From Pseudarthrobacter sp. NIBRBAC000502772 (lineage in GTDB: Bacteria; Actinomycetota; Actinomycetes; Actinomycetales; Micrococcaceae), in NCBI RefSeq assembly GCF_006517235.1, contig NZ_CP041188.1:248001-312000 (forward strand): a DNA stretch of 64,000 nucleotides, in the 5' to 3' direction. A program made the translations under genes and the position numbers. The first letter of the stretch is position 1. Each line of letters opens with the position of its first letter. Positions 1 to 12,729 of this stretch are shown one piece after another. The notes below the pieces were generated by a model. That model searched no databases. It had not been told where the DNA came from and worked only from the letters and a program-made list of their open reading frames with translations.

Positions 1-371
<371 letters not shown>

Positions 372-522
372 AGTAAAACAGACACAACCACCAACCCCGG
401 AAATAACAGGATAAAATGGCTGCACAAAATTTGAAACCAGCTGTAAAAACCAGACCACACCACGGGGTGGCATAATCCAGTCAATTCAACCAATTCAATA
501 CAATAAATTGGTATCAACAAAC

Positions 523-550
523 TTGGCACACTATTGAGTTCTCAAACAAC
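523..550 (-). promoter_or_regulatory. 16S leader arm of RNase III-type processing stem (boxA-like), copy 1
   Basis: On the RNA strand this reads GTTGTTTGAGAACTCAATAG followed by TGTGCCAA. It is complementary, with G-U pairs and a few mismatches, to 6394-6423 downstream of a 16S, so the two would pair to release pre-16S rRNA. Leader elements of this kind are common ahead of actinobacterial 16S genes. The partner of this copy lies outside the window. Confidence 0.7.
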
Positions 551-614
551 AGACACACCCGGCACCACCACAACCATTTCAATCGGCCGTGGATCGCTCC
601 GGAGCAACTTTTCA

Positions 615-643
615 AAGTTACCCGGTTTCCCGCCCCGATGCAA
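615..643 (-). promoter_or_regulatory. Predicted rrn promoter, copy 1 (TTGCAT-17-TAACTT)
   Basis: On the minus strand a -35-like TTGCAT (638-643) and a -10-like TAACTT (615-620) are separated by 17 bp, about 245 nt upstream of the 16S 5' end. The same layout exists at 8406-8434 with TAAGTT as the -10. The assignment rests on motif and conservation only. Confidence 0.5.
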
Positions 644-842
644 ATCCATATTCCAGGACCCGCACCAGCAGAAAACACATCCCCACCAAACAAAGGCGCT
701 CAAAAGAACAACCAACATTTGGTCTTGAATTAGGGGGTTTGGCCGCCCGCGGTAACCAGCTCTTCGCTGTTCCCCTCGCGGCGACTTAGAAAACAATACA
801 CCCACCCAACCCCCACCGCAAATCCACCCCACAACAGGCCCT

Positions 843-1163
843 ATGCCCCAAGATCCGCGTCGTGGCGGGGAATCTGAGGGGCTCACCGGAGTCCCGGTGC
901 ACTATTCGGCCAGAACGGGTTTCTGTTGACTGGATCACATCACGCAGGGAATGGCCAGCAGCCGAGACGACCAAGGCTGTGGACTCTCCGGTGGCAGCTC
1001 GGAACCTCTGCCGTGTCGTAGGTTCGCCCTATCGTGAACCTCTGTGCGCGTCCCTGCCGGCCATGTCGACTAAGAACGGCTCAGGCGTGCAATGATGGCG
1101 GCGTGCGGCCGATGACCAGGATCAGTTCTTCTCTGATGGGAGACGGTTTCGAAGCCGGCTGCA
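843..1163. other. Intergenic region without recognisable gene
   Basis: Between the rrn promoter repeat and the methyltransferase remnant I see no ORF with protein-family features, no tRNA and no clear hairpin. Short ORFs here look random. Confidence 0.5.
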
Positions 1164-1480
1164 CTAGGATGCATATCCTTCGGGAACTCCGAGACTCGTG
1201 AGGGAGGCGACGCGGAATGGGATGCCGGGGAAGGATGCTTCTGCTTGCTTGATAAACGCCGGCACCAAATCGATTCCTTCGGCCGCCGCCCCTTGGTCCG
1301 CGAGGAACCTGGCCCAATGGCCGGGCCGCATCCCACATCCAGCACTGGCCCCACCAGAGGTGCGACCCACTCAGCTACGAGCCTCCATTCAGCCGGATGT
1401 GTAGACTCTACAGGCCCAAATCTGGCAATGTACTCGGCGGCTCTCCATGAGTACGCGGTCTCGACCGCTGCATCCGTCAT
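1164..1480 (-). pseudogene. SAM-dependent methyltransferase fragment, frameshifted and truncated
   Basis: The minus-strand reading starts at 1480 with a class I methyltransferase N-terminus (AYSWRAAEYIARFGPVES) and motif I VLDVGCGP. Around 1333 the frame breaks. The match resumes in another frame with GHWARFLADQG, then GIDLVPAFIKQAEASFPGIP (motif II region). It stops near 1164, long before the catalytic half of such enzymes, which are usually 200-250 aa. One indel plus a 3' truncation make this a relic. It abuts the transposase remnant, so an insertion event may have started the decay. Confidence 0.7.
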
Positions 1481-1551
1481 GCAGCCACCCTATGGCGGGC
1501 AGCAGGAATCGATGCATCCGGGCAGAGTTGCCTATTCGTTTGGAGTGCCCT

Positions 1552-1783
1552 CTATAGACCGGTACGGCCGCGGTGGCCACGGATGGCCTGCTGGACCCGA
1601 CGCCGGCACTCATCGAGTGCCCACCAGGCGGGCGGTTCCGGTGCCCACCCGGATCGGAGTGAGGTCGACGATCACGGTAACGTACTTGTCGCCACTCCTG
1701 GTCTGGTGCCACATGTACCCGCAATCGATACACCGGTGCCGGCGGATAGTGACCTTGGAACGACAGCCCACCGGCTCGAGCGA
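1552..1783 (-). mobile_element. ISL3-family transposase remnant
   Basis: Two minus-strand fragments in different frames resemble ISL3 transposases. The first (1783 to 1610) has a zinc-knuckle-like RRHRCIDCGYMWHQ followed by KYVTVIVDLTPIR and ends at an in-frame TGA. The second (to 1552) reads ALDECRRRVQQAIRGHRGRT, the segment typical of the C-terminal half. The DDE catalytic region between them is missing, so this is an internally deleted, inactive copy. No terminal inverted repeats were identified with confidence. Confidence 0.6.
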
Positions 1784-1907
1784 TCATGTCGAAGAGATCC
1801 ATGGCTGCTGTTAACGCCAACCCCTCCCTCGCGGGCGCGCGCTTTAGAGCGTGCTCTCAGACGGTGCCGATCGAGCAGGTTCTGCGGGTCGGCCGAGGCG
1901 CAGAACC

Positions 1908-1938
1908 TTGACCACATGTCGGGCGTCGGAGCCATAAT
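1908..1938 (+). promoter_or_regulatory. Possible promoter for the YciI-like gene
   Basis: TTGACC (1908-1913) and CATAAT (1933-1938) are spaced 19 bp apart, 72 bp before the ATG at 2011. A 9-bp-arm hairpin (1878-1907) lies immediately upstream. The spacing is longer than ideal, so this is tentative. Confidence 0.3.
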
Positions 1939-2010
1939 CAGGTTGGGCACTAGCGCGGTGCCGCAGAGAAGAGCCGACGGACGGCGCCGCCGGAGCAGAG
2001 GAGTCCTCGA

Positions 2011-2352
2011 ATGACGAAGTACCTGATCTCGTTCCCTGGTGAGGCCATGGTGGTCCCCGAGGAGGATTTCGAGGCGGTGGTCGAAGCCTCGCATGCAGTC
2101 ATCGAAGAGGCCAAGGCGGCGGGCGTGTACGTCTTCGGCGGCGGGATCGATGAAAACGTACACCCGGTGCTCGTGGCCGGTGACGGCACCGTCACCGAGG
2201 GCACATACCCAGGCCATAAGGTACCCAACGGCGGCTACACCGTTCTCGAGCTGCCCTCGCGGGAGGCGGCACTCGGATGGGCTGCGAAGATCGCGGTCGC
2301 CTGCCGCTGCTCACAAGAAGTCCGGCAGTTCCACTACGACCCGGCCAGCTGA
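2011..2352 (+). CDS. YciI/DGPF-family protein
   Basis: The 113-aa protein begins MTKYLISFPGEAMVVPEEDF and has the compact alpha/beta ferredoxin-like layout of the YciI (YCII-related) superfamily, with a conserved VFGGGIDEN segment and a C-terminal ACRCSQEVRQF. Members are small dimeric proteins, often of unknown substrate; some act as hydrolases or dehalogenases, and DGPF-type members are often encoded next to ECF sigma factors. A GGAG-like RBS (gaggag) precedes the ATG. It is the only intact gene between the two rRNA operons and stands alone, so its role cannot be inferred from context. Confidence 0.8.
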   Translation: MTKYLISFPGEAMVVPEEDFEAVVEASHAVIEEAKAAGVYVFGGGIDENVHPVLVAGDGTVTEGTYPGHKVPNGGYTVLELPSREAALGWAAKIAVACRCSQEVRQFHYDPAS

Positions 2353-2641
2353 CGAGTGCAACCCCAGTCAGCGCCGTTCGTACGTCGCGCGCCCACAACG
2401 AGAGGCGTACACCGGCACATAGGGCGGGTGATTTCGACCGACGGCACCCGCCGGCCAACTGGTCGATCGGAGCCGGTCGGCCTCCGGTGTACGCCAGCCG
2501 GCAAACCAACATGCCGCCACCGGTCATTGCTGTGGGGGTGTCCGAATTCACTGCAGGATGAGAGAGGGTCCGGGTTTTCGCTGGATTAAGTGAGAGAGCG
2601 TCCCCGGTTCGGGGGTGTTTGTGGTGTGGTGGTTAACGTGG

Positions 2642-2675
2642 GAGAGCCCCCCAACCTGGTGGTTGGGGGGCTCTC
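2642..2675. terminator. Bidirectional hairpin terminator after 5S
   Basis: A perfect 15-bp stem (GAGAGCCCCCCAACC and its complement) with a 4-nt loop lies 17 bp beyond the 5S 3' end. On the plus strand it is followed closely by TTTTTT (2681-2686), a classical intrinsic terminator facing the rRNA operon. On the rRNA strand there is no U tract, so it would be an I-shaped terminator there. Confidence 0.85.
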
Positions 2676-2692
2676 GACCATTTTTTAATGAT

Positions 2693-2811
2693 GTTCCGGC
2701 GGTGACCTACTCTCCCACACCCTCCCGGGTGCAGTACCATCGGCGCTGTGGGTCTTAGCTTCCGGGTTCGGAATGGGACCGGGCGTTTCCCCCACGCTAT
2801 GACCGCCGTAA
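2693..2811 (-). rRNA. 5S rRNA
   Basis: On the minus strand the sequence starts TTACGGCGGTCATAGCG, contains the conserved CCCATTCCGAACCCGGAAG loop and ends GGTCACCGCCGGAAC, whose GGCGG/CCGCC termini pair to form helix I. Length is about 119 nt. It is the last gene of the complete rrn operon. Confidence 0.96.
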
Positions 2812-2930
2812 CCCTTCTACCCGGCCCGCCAGTTTTGAGGCTGGGGGTGGGAAATCTGTGGTTACAACATTGTGGTGTTGTTATTGTGTTGTGTTTTTTG
2901 TTCCCTGGGCAACAAGCCCGTGTTGGGTTT

Positions 2931-2964
2931 GTTGTTTGGGAACCACATAGTGGACGCAAGCAGT
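2931..2964 (-). promoter_or_regulatory. Downstream arm of the 23S processing stem
   Basis: This segment of the 23S-5S spacer is complementary at RNA level to 6271-6304 in the 16S-23S spacer: GTTGTTTGAGAACTACATAG and GGACGC on one side pair with GCGTCCACTATGTGGTTCCC on the other. Such stems are cut by RNase III to release pre-23S rRNA. Confidence 0.75.
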
Positions 2965-3029
2965 CTTGTTTTCTTTTTACCACCCCGTGGTTGCAAACGC
3001 TTTTGAACCGTTTGCGGGGGTGGTGTGTG

Positions 3030-6159
<3,130 letters not shown>

Positions 6160-6270
6160 ACAAAAGATCAAAAACGCTAATTTTCGAGAGAACCATGAAA
6201 ACCACCCACACCCAAAAGAGTGCAGACAGATCCAGGTTCATAATTCTTGGAAATTGCTTCTTATAAAAGA

Positions 6271-6304
6271 TGCTCGCGTCCACTATGTAGTTCTCAAACA
6301 ACAA
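6271..6304 (-). promoter_or_regulatory. Upstream arm of the 23S processing stem, in the 16S-23S spacer
   Basis: The RNA strand reads GTTGTTTGAGAACTACATAG then TGGACGCGAGCA. It shares the boxA-like TTGTTTGAGAACT with the 16S leader and is complementary to 2931-2964 on the far side of 23S. The 16S-23S spacer (6160-6638, about 480 nt) contains no tRNA gene, as is usual in this order. Confidence 0.75.
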
Positions 6305-6393
6305 CCCCAAACCACACACCCCACACACAAAAAAGTGCGCGCTCGATGCAGCCAGGAAACCAGAAACAAACAAGTACCGGGAAAACCCGGCCC

Positions 6394-6423
6394 TGTTGCC
6401 TCAGGACCCAACAGTGTGCCAAA
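6394..6423 (-). promoter_or_regulatory. Downstream arm of the 16S processing stem
   Basis: The RNA strand reads GTTTGGCACACTGTTGGGTC then CTGAGGCAACAG, complementary with wobble pairs to the leader arm at 8315-8342 (TTGTTTGAGAACTCAATAGT and GTGCCAA). It lies about 215 nt after the 16S 3' end. Confidence 0.7.
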
Positions 6424-6633
6424 CACTAAACCACCCACCCCCAACCCACACCGATCCAGGAGAAGCTTCCGAGGAAACCATCCGTACTGGGCGAGGAAAG
6501 AAACAAGCGGCCGCTATTCATTGATATTCCACCCTTGAGCACCCGCCGCAGAACAATCGTCTGCGCAACGGGCATATACTCCTGACAACCCCACCACACG
6601 GACATTGCATCCGGCAGGGTGGTTGTAGGTGCT

Positions 6634-8163
<1,530 letters not shown>

Positions 8164-8314
8164 AGTAAAACAGACACAACCACCAACCCCGGAAATAACA
8201 GGATAAAATGGCTGCACAAAATTTGAAACCAGCTGTAAAAACCAGACCACACCACGGGGTGGCATAATCCAGTCAATTCAACCAATTCAATACAATAAAT
8301 TGGTATCAACAAAC

Positions 8315-8342
8315 TTGGCACACTATTGAGTTCTCAAACAAC
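8315..8342 (-). promoter_or_regulatory. 16S leader arm of processing stem (boxA-like), copy 2
   Basis: Identical to 523-550. At RNA level it pairs with 6394-6423 across the 16S gene. The TTGTTTGAGAACT part resembles antitermination boxA-type leader motifs. Confidence 0.7.
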
Positions 8343-8405
8343 AGACACACCCGGCACCACCACAACCATTTCAATGGCCGTGGATCGCTCCGGAGCAACT
8401 TTTCA

Positions 8406-8434
8406 AACTTACCCGGTTTCCCGCCCCGATGCAA
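8406..8434 (-). promoter_or_regulatory. Predicted rrn promoter, copy 2 (TTGCAT-17-TAAGTT)
   Basis: Same geometry as copy 1: TTGCAT at 8429-8434 and TAAGTT at 8406-8411 with a 17-bp spacer. The -10 differs by one base from copy 1 (TAACTT). Confidence 0.5.
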
Positions 8435-8738
8435 ATCCATATTCCAGGACCCGCACCAGCAGAAAACACATCCCCACCAAACAAAGGCGCTCAAAAGAAC
8501 AACCAACATTTGGTCTTGAATTAGGGGGTTTGGCCGCCCGCGGTAACCAGCTCTTCGCTGTTCCCCTCGCGGCGACTTAGAAAACAATACACCCACCCAA
8601 CCCCCACCGCAAATCCACCCCCACAACGGGCCCTAACCCCGCCATTCCGGGCCCAAAGCCGATATCGGCACCCAAATTCGGGCGCCGCCGTCGTAAGTGA
8701 GTTCTGTGTGCTGCGGCACAACGGCCGACGCCTCTCAC

Positions 8739-8766
8739 GGATCTCGACACGCTCGATCACCGGAGG
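8739..8766. repeat. Degenerate copy of the VVEPVET-type repeat
   Basis: GATCTCGACACGCTCGATCACCGGAGG resembles the GGTYTCGACAGGCTCRACCACCGGGG repeat found at 29629-29654 and 59011-59036. This copy is intergenic, just beyond the rpsN terminator. Confidence 0.55.
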
Positions 8767-8791
8767 CCCGATCGCCGGAGGCCTTAAACGC

Positions 8792-8827
8792 AGAAGGGCC
8801 GGCAACCAAACGGTTGCCGGCCCTTCT
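8792..8827. terminator. Hairpin terminator of the rpmB-rpmG-rpsN operon
   Basis: A perfect 16-bp stem (AGAAGGGCCGGCAACC and its complement) with an AAAC loop lies 27 bp past the rpsN stop codon. On the operon strand it is followed by GCGTTTAAGG, a weak U-rich run. Confidence 0.85.
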
Positions 8828-8854
8828 CAAGCAGCTGGAATCAGCGGTGCTGGA

Positions 8855-9160
8855 TTACCAGGAAGACTTGGTGATGCCCGGGAGCTCACCGCGGTGAGCC
8901 ATGTCGCGGAAGCGAACACGGGAGATACCGAACTTCTGGAAGGTACCGCGGGGACGGCCGTCGATGATGTCGCGGTTACGCAGACGGACGGGCGACGCGT
9001 TGCGGGGAAGCTTCTGCAGGCCGAGGCGTGCTGCTTCGCGAACTTCGTCGGTCGAGTTGGGGTCAACCAGAGCCTTCTTCAGTTCGAGGCGCTTTGCAGC
9101 GTAACGCTCAACGATGACTTTACGCTGTTCGTTCTTTGCGATCATTGACTTCTTAGCCAT
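8855..9160 (-). CDS. rpsN: 30S ribosomal protein S14, zinc-independent (C-) form
   Basis: The 101-aa protein starts [20 protein letters not shown] and contains the S14 signature around residues 60-85 ([20 protein letters not shown]). It lacks the CxxC...CxxC zinc ribbon of the ~61-aa form, so it is the longer cysteine-free S14 (the E. coli-like length of ~100 aa). It is the last gene of a three-gene operon with rpmB and rpmG, which also encode cysteine-poor variants. In several actinobacteria such C- paralogues are repressed by Zur and expressed in zinc limitation. I did not find a convincing Zur box here. Confidence 0.97.
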   Translation of the reverse strand: MAKKSMIAKNEQRKVIVERYAAKRLELKKALVDPNSTDEVREAARLGLQKLPRNASPVRLRNRDIIDGRPRGTFQKFGISRVRFRDMAHRGELPGITKSSW

Positions 9161-9164
9161 GTGT

Positions 9165-9332
9165 TTAGCGCTCCTCTCGGAATTCGACGTGCTGACGGAT
9201 CTTGGGATCGTACTTCTTCAGAACCATACGGTCCGGGTCGTTACGACGGTTCTTCCGCGTCACGTAAGTGTAACCCGTGCCCGCAGTCGACTTGAGCTTG
9301 ATGATCGGACGTACGTCCTTGTCCTTAGCCAT
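9165..9332 (-). CDS. rpmG: 50S ribosomal protein L33, zinc-independent (C-) form
   Basis: A 55-aa protein running [20 protein letters not shown] onward, with the conserved [14 protein letters not shown] and the C-terminal end HVEFREER. It contains no cysteine, so it is the C- form. Its ATG overlaps the rpmB stop (TAATG, one shared base), indicating translational coupling. rpsN begins 4 bp after its stop codon. Confidence 0.96.
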   Translation of the reverse strand: MAKDKDVRPIIKLKSTAGTGYTYVTRKNRRNDPDRMVLKKYDPKIRQHVEFREER

Positions 9333-9568
9333 TAGAGCTTCACTCCCCGAGCAAGGATGGCGGCGACGACTACGTCGATGCCGCGCACGTCGATGGTCTT
9401 GATGCCCTTTGCAGAAAGCTGCAGAGTGACGTTACGGCGCAGGGACGGAACCCAGTAGCGCTTCTTCTGGATGTTCGGATCGAACCGACGCTTGTTGCGA
9501 CGGTGCGAGTGCGAAATGCTGTGCCCAAAGCCCGGCTCGGCTCCGGTCACTTGGCAGTGTGCTGCCAT
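9332..9568 (-). CDS. rpmB: 50S ribosomal protein L28
   Basis: The 78-aa protein [20 protein letters not shown]... has the L28 N-terminus and the [11 protein letters not shown] segment, with [20 protein letters not shown] typical of the family. It has one cysteine only, so no zinc knuckle. It is the first gene of the rpmB-rpmG-rpsN operon. A GAGGAG RBS lies ahead of the ATG. The 260 bp upstream contain an inverted repeat, ATGATCC-N14-GGATCAT (9594-9621), of unknown function that sits in the promoter region. Confidence 0.97.
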   Translation of the reverse strand: MAAHCQVTGAEPGFGHSISHSHRRNKRRFDPNIQKKRYWVPSLRRNVTLQLSAKGIKTIDVRGIDVVVAAILARGVKL

Positions 9569-9593
9569 GACTTCTCCTCAAGAATTGAATGTA

Positions 9594-9621
9594 ATGATCC
9601 GCATATCTGCTGCAGGATCAT
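9594..9621. promoter_or_regulatory. Inverted repeat upstream of rpmB
   Basis: Arms ATGATCC (9594-9600) and GGATCAT (9615-9621) flank a 14-bp spacer, about 26 bp upstream of the rpmB start codon. It could be a regulator site or a leader hairpin. It does not match the TGAAAATGATTTTCA-like Zur consensus known from Streptomyces. Confidence 0.35.
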
Positions 9622-9832
9622 GCGGCTAAGTGCGACCCAAAGTGATCAGGGTGAACGGTTAGTCACGCAACTTGAGCCCCTAACTACCGGCTACCCTGGA
9701 GAAAATTACCGGGCCACCGGAGCAATTGCGCACGCTCCGCGCACTTAGCGCTCACCAAGTCTACGAGTTCGCGCAATTAAAGACCAATCCGGGCTCGGAC
9801 TGTGGATAAGACGGTGTATAAGGGGGGCTGCC

Positions 9833-10594
9833 TCAGAGGCGGGTGAGCTGGGCGTACTTGGGCTCCAGTCCGTCACCCGAGGACTTGCCGGTGACGCGGC
9901 GGACCACCCACGGGCCGGCGAATTCGCGGACCCAGCGGGCGTTGGCGCGGATGGCTTCGGCCCGGTTCAGTTCCGGCACCGGGGTCATGGGCGGGACTTC
10001 AATCGAGTGGTCGTGCTCCAGGACGGTAAGGACCCGCTTGGCCATGTTGGCGTGCCCGGCGGCAGACATGTGCATCCGGTCCTGGGCCCACATGCCCCAG
10101 TCGTAGTACTCGTTGAAGCGCCAGTAATCCACCAGCAACGCCCCATGGTCCCCGGCAATGCCGCGGACCAGCTCGTTATAGATGGCGGTGCGGCCGCGCA
10201 TGGTGCTAAAAACCTTGGAGCCGCGCGCGTCGAAGCCGGTGAACATCACCACGGTGGCGCCGGTCGCCGCCAGCTTGCGGATGCCGGCGTCGTATTCCGC
10301 CAGCAGATCGTCGATGTCGATCTTGGGCCGCAGAATGTCGTTGGCGCCTGCGTAAATAGTCACCAAAGTGGGGTTAAGGTCGACGGCGGCGTCCACCTGT
10401 TCTGCCATGATCTGGCGGAGCTTCCTGCCGCGGATGGCCAGGTTGGCGTAGCCGAAGCCGGGATCCGCCGCGCCCAGTTGCTCCGCCACACGGTCCGCCC
10501 AGCCGCGGACACCGTTGGGACGGCCGGGATCGTCATCCCCGACGCCCTCCGTGAAGGAGTCGCCGAGCGCTACATACCGTGCGGAAAAGTCCAT
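9833..10594 (-). CDS. SGNH/GDSL-family hydrolase
   Basis: The 253-aa protein has block I GDSFTEG with nucleophile Ser13, the block III GANDI (Asn85), and the block V DRMHMSAAGH carrying Asp172 and His175. These are the four blocks of SGNH esterases/lipases. No signal peptide is visible, so it is probably cytoplasmic; the substrate is unknown. It is a paralogue of the SGNH hydrolase at 15743-16606, with the shared PNGVRGWADRVAE stretch after block I. The ATG at 10594 begins just before the first strand. It is separated from the upstream MarR gene by 75 bp. Confidence 0.92.
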   Translation of the reverse strand: MDFSARYVALGDSFTEGVGDDDPGRPNGVRGWADRVAEQLGAADPGFGYANLAIRGRKLRQIMAEQVDAAVDLNPTLVTIYAGANDILRPKIDIDDLLAEYDAGIRKLAATGATVVMFTGFDARGSKVFSTMRGRTAIYNELVRGIAGDHGALLVDYWRFNEYYDWGMWAQDRMHMSAAGHANMAKRVLTVLEHDHSIEVPPMTPVPELNRAEAIRANARWVREFAGPWVVRRVTGKSSGDGLEPKYAQLTRL

Positions 10595-10669
10595 GGCGTC
10601 AGTCTTTCACCTGTTGCCGGGAGCAACCAAGACGGAGCCCGTCCGGAGGGTGTCCGTCAGAGCTGCGGC

Positions 10670-11161
10670 CTACGGCCGGCTTTCGGTCTCGCGCAGGATC
10701 CAGTGGTCATCGTCCAGCCGGGCCACGATCTTTTCGCCGATGCGGGCGAGGTCATTGACGTCGCGTTCCGTCAGGGCGTCCAGGAACTTGGTACGCACTG
10801 CCTCCACGTGCCCCGGTGCGAGCGCCTCCAAAGTGGCCATCCCGACGTCGGACAGGTGTGCGGTGGTGACCCGGGCATCGCGGGGGTGCGGACGCCGCTC
10901 CAGCCATCCGCGCTTCTCCAGTTTGGCAACCACGTGCGAGAGCCGGGACAGCGAGGAACTGGTGCGGGCCGCCAGCTGGCTCATCGGCAGGAAACGGCCT
11001 TCGGCCTCGGACAGCATGGCCATGACGTTGTAATCAAACAGGGACACCTTGCCGGCGGTGTGGAGCTGGTTGTCCAGGGCAGCAGGCAGCAGCGTGTTGA
11101 TGCTCAGGAGTGCCAGCCAGGCACGTCGTTCGTCGGCATTGAGCCAGCGCGGTTCGGTCAT
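10670..11161 (-). CDS. MarR-family transcriptional regulator
   Basis: The 163-aa protein carries a winged helix-turn-helix with the MarR-type pattern: LFDYNVMAMLSEAEGRFLPM, SQLAARTSSSLSRLSHVVAKL (recognition helix) and RRPHPRDARVTTAHLSDVG (wing with the DxR motif). It binds DNA as a dimer and probably controls itself or a neighbour. The divergent YciI-like gene starts 82 bp away and may be a target. A -10-like TAGAAT ends 6 nt before the ATG, which suggests a leaderless mRNA. Confidence 0.92.
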   Translation of the reverse strand: MTEPRWLNADERRAWLALLSINTLLPAALDNQLHTAGKVSLFDYNVMAMLSEAEGRFLPMSQLAARTSSSLSRLSHVVAKLEKRGWLERRPHPRDARVTTAHLSDVGMATLEALAPGHVEAVRTKFLDALTERDVNDLARIGEKIVARLDDDHWILRETESRP

Positions 11162-11167
11162 GCGTCC

Positions 11168-11173
11168 ATTCTA
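11168..11173 (-). promoter_or_regulatory. -10 element of a probable leaderless marR transcript
   Basis: TAGAAT on the minus strand ends 6 nt before the ATG at 11161, the spacing expected when transcription starts at the start codon. A weak TTGAAC lies 20 bp upstream. Confidence 0.45.
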
Positions 11174-11231
11174 GAAGCAGAGCGTGGTTGAGCGTTCAAG
11201 TGACGCACCAGTTCCCCTGGACCCATCCGAG

Positions 11232-11237
11232 TAGGCT
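11232..11237 (+). promoter_or_regulatory. -10 element of a probable leaderless YciI transcript
   Basis: TAGGCT ends 6 nt before the ATG at 11244. There is no Shine-Dalgarno sequence. The -35 is not clear. Confidence 0.4.
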
Positions 11238-11243
11238 GGCCCT

Positions 11244-11531
11244 ATGTTTGTTGTATCGCTGACCTACAAGGTGCCCGAAGACATTGTGGACTATCACCGC
11301 CCCGCGCATATGGCCTGGGTTAAGCAGGCGTTCGACGACGGCGTGTTCCTGGCGTCCGGACGCCAGGTTCCCGCGGTGGGCGGTGTGCTGTTGTCCAAGG
11401 CCGACCGAACCACACTGGATGCTGCATTGGCCAAGGACCCCTTCTACAGCAACGGTGTGGCCGAGTTCGAGGTCATCGAATTCACTGCCACGACCGTGGC
11501 GGAGGGCTACGAAAACCTGCTTGACACCTAG
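11244..11531 (+). CDS. YciI-like protein
   Basis: The 95-aa protein MFVVSLTYKVPEDIVDYHRP... matches the YciI fold: an N-terminal strand, H18 in the DxHRPAHMAW segment, GVFLASGRQVP, and the C-terminal FTATTVAEGYENL. The family's conserved His/Asp pair is present (D16, H18). Function in this group is mostly unknown; some members detoxify small molecules or act as lactone hydrolases. It is transcribed divergently from the MarR regulator, a layout that often reflects regulation of the small enzyme by the regulator. Confidence 0.88.
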   Translation: MFVVSLTYKVPEDIVDYHRPAHMAWVKQAFDDGVFLASGRQVPAVGGVLLSKADRTTLDAALAKDPFYSNGVAEFEVIEFTATTVAEGYENLLDT

Positions 11532-11598
11532 ACCCCTGGCCCTGCGGCGGCAGGCTCCGGGGAACTGCCCGGCATCCCCGGCAGCTCCCCGGGCGGAC

Positions 11599-12720
11599 CT
11601 ACTGCTCCAGAACCAGCAGCTGGGCCTTGTCCGGCTCCCAGGTCACGAACAGCTCCGCGCCTGGCGCGGGCCGACCCGTCGCATCTGAACTGAGTTCGCG
11701 CACCTGCAGCTCGTGGCCGCCGGCCGTGAGGCGGTGGCGCACGGTGGCGCCCAGGTTGGTCGAGGAAACCAGCGCCGCCCTGCCGCAGTTATCCGTGCCT
11801 GCTTCGGAGCTGAACTTGAGGTGTTCGGGACGGATGGACACGGCGTAGTTCTCGCCGGTGACGCCGCGGTCGCGAACCCTGCCCAGGCCCAGACCGCCGA
11901 GGTCAACCAGCGCCTCGCCGTCCTTGCGTTCCAGGACGGTGCACGGGATGAGGTTGGTGTCGCCCAGGAAGCTGGCCACCCAGTCCGTGAGCGGGTGGTT
12001 GTAGACCTCTTCGGGCGGGCCCGACTGGACGATCCTGCCGTCCTTCATCACCACGATCCGGTCGGACATGGCCATCGCCTCGTCCTGGTCGTGCGTGACG
12101 AAAAGGACGGAGATGCCCAGGCTCTTCTGCAGCGTCTTGATCTCTTCCTGCATGTGTTCGCGGAGCCGCTTGTCGAGGGCGGCCATGGGCTCGTCCAGGA
12201 GCAGCGCGGCCGGGTTGAACACCAGCGCGCGGGCCAGGGCGACGCGCTGCTGCTGTCCGCCGGAGAGCTGACGGGGCTTGCGGTCGCCCATCTTGCCCAG
12301 GCCCACTCGTTCCAGCGCGCTATCGGCGCGTTGACGCCGTTCGGTCTTGGGCACCTTGCGCATCCGGAGCGCGAACTCCACGTTTTCGCGGGCGCTCATG
12401 TGCGGGAAGAGGGCGTAGTTCTGGAACACGACGCCCAGGTTCCGGTCCCGGGGCGGGAGCGAATCCACGGGCTTGCCGTCGATCAGGACGCTCCCGGACG
12501 TGTGCTCCTCGAAGCCGGCCACCATCATCATGGTGGTGGTCTTGCCGGATCCGCTCGGTCCCAGCAGGGTGACGAATTCGCCGGGTTCCACCACCAGGTC
12601 CAGCTCGTCGACGGCTACGACGTCGCCGTACGTCTTGCGGACCTGCCGGAGTTCAATGGAACCCTGCGCGGACGCCGTCGTCCGGGTGCTTGCTGCTGCG
12701 GAAATCACTGAAGTAGTCAT
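11599..12720 (-). CDS. ABC transporter ATP-binding protein (polyamine/PotA type)
   Basis: The 373-aa protein carries Walker A GPSGSGKT (residues 54-61), the Q-loop FQNYALF, the ABC signature LSGGQQQR, Walker B ALLLDEP, and the H-loop FVTHDQDEA. A C-terminal TOBE-like region (about 265-373) is characteristic of PotA/CysA/FbpC-type importers. It energises the two permeases encoded upstream. It is the last gene of the binding protein-permease-permease-ATPase operon and starts 9 bp after the preceding stop. Substrate is probably spermidine/putrescine or a related compound, by family resemblance. Confidence 0.93.
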   Translation of the reverse strand: MTTSVISAAASTRTTASAQGSIELRQVRKTYGDVVAVDELDLVVEPGEFVTLLGPSGSGKTTTMMMVAGFEEHTSGSVLIDGKPVDSLPPRDRNLGVVFQNYALFPHMSARENVEFALRMRKVPKTERRQRADSALERVGLGKMGDRKPRQLSGGQQQRVALARALVFNPAALLLDEPMAALDKRLREHMQEEIKTLQKSLGISVLFVTHDQDEAMAMSDRIVVMKDGRIVQSGPPEEVYNHPLTDWVASFLGDTNLIPCTVLERKDGEALVDLGGLGLGRVRDRGVTGENYAVSIRPEHLKFSSEAGTDNCGRAALVSSTNLGATVRHRLTAGGHELQVRELSSDATGRPAPGAELFVTWEPDKAQLLVLEQ

Positions 12721-12729
12721 GGGCCTTCC

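Noticed and set aside
1878..1907. 9-bp-arm hairpin as the end of the ISL3 element
   Set aside because: The arms do not match an ISL3 terminal repeat that I can recognise, and no second end is found.
9569..9832. Zur box upstream of rpmB
   Set aside because: The inverted repeat found does not match TGAAAATGATTTTCA-type sites well enough to call.
10007..11191. 394-aa plus-strand ORF opposite SGNH and marR
   Set aside because: Runs across two clear minus-strand genes and has no recognisable fold.
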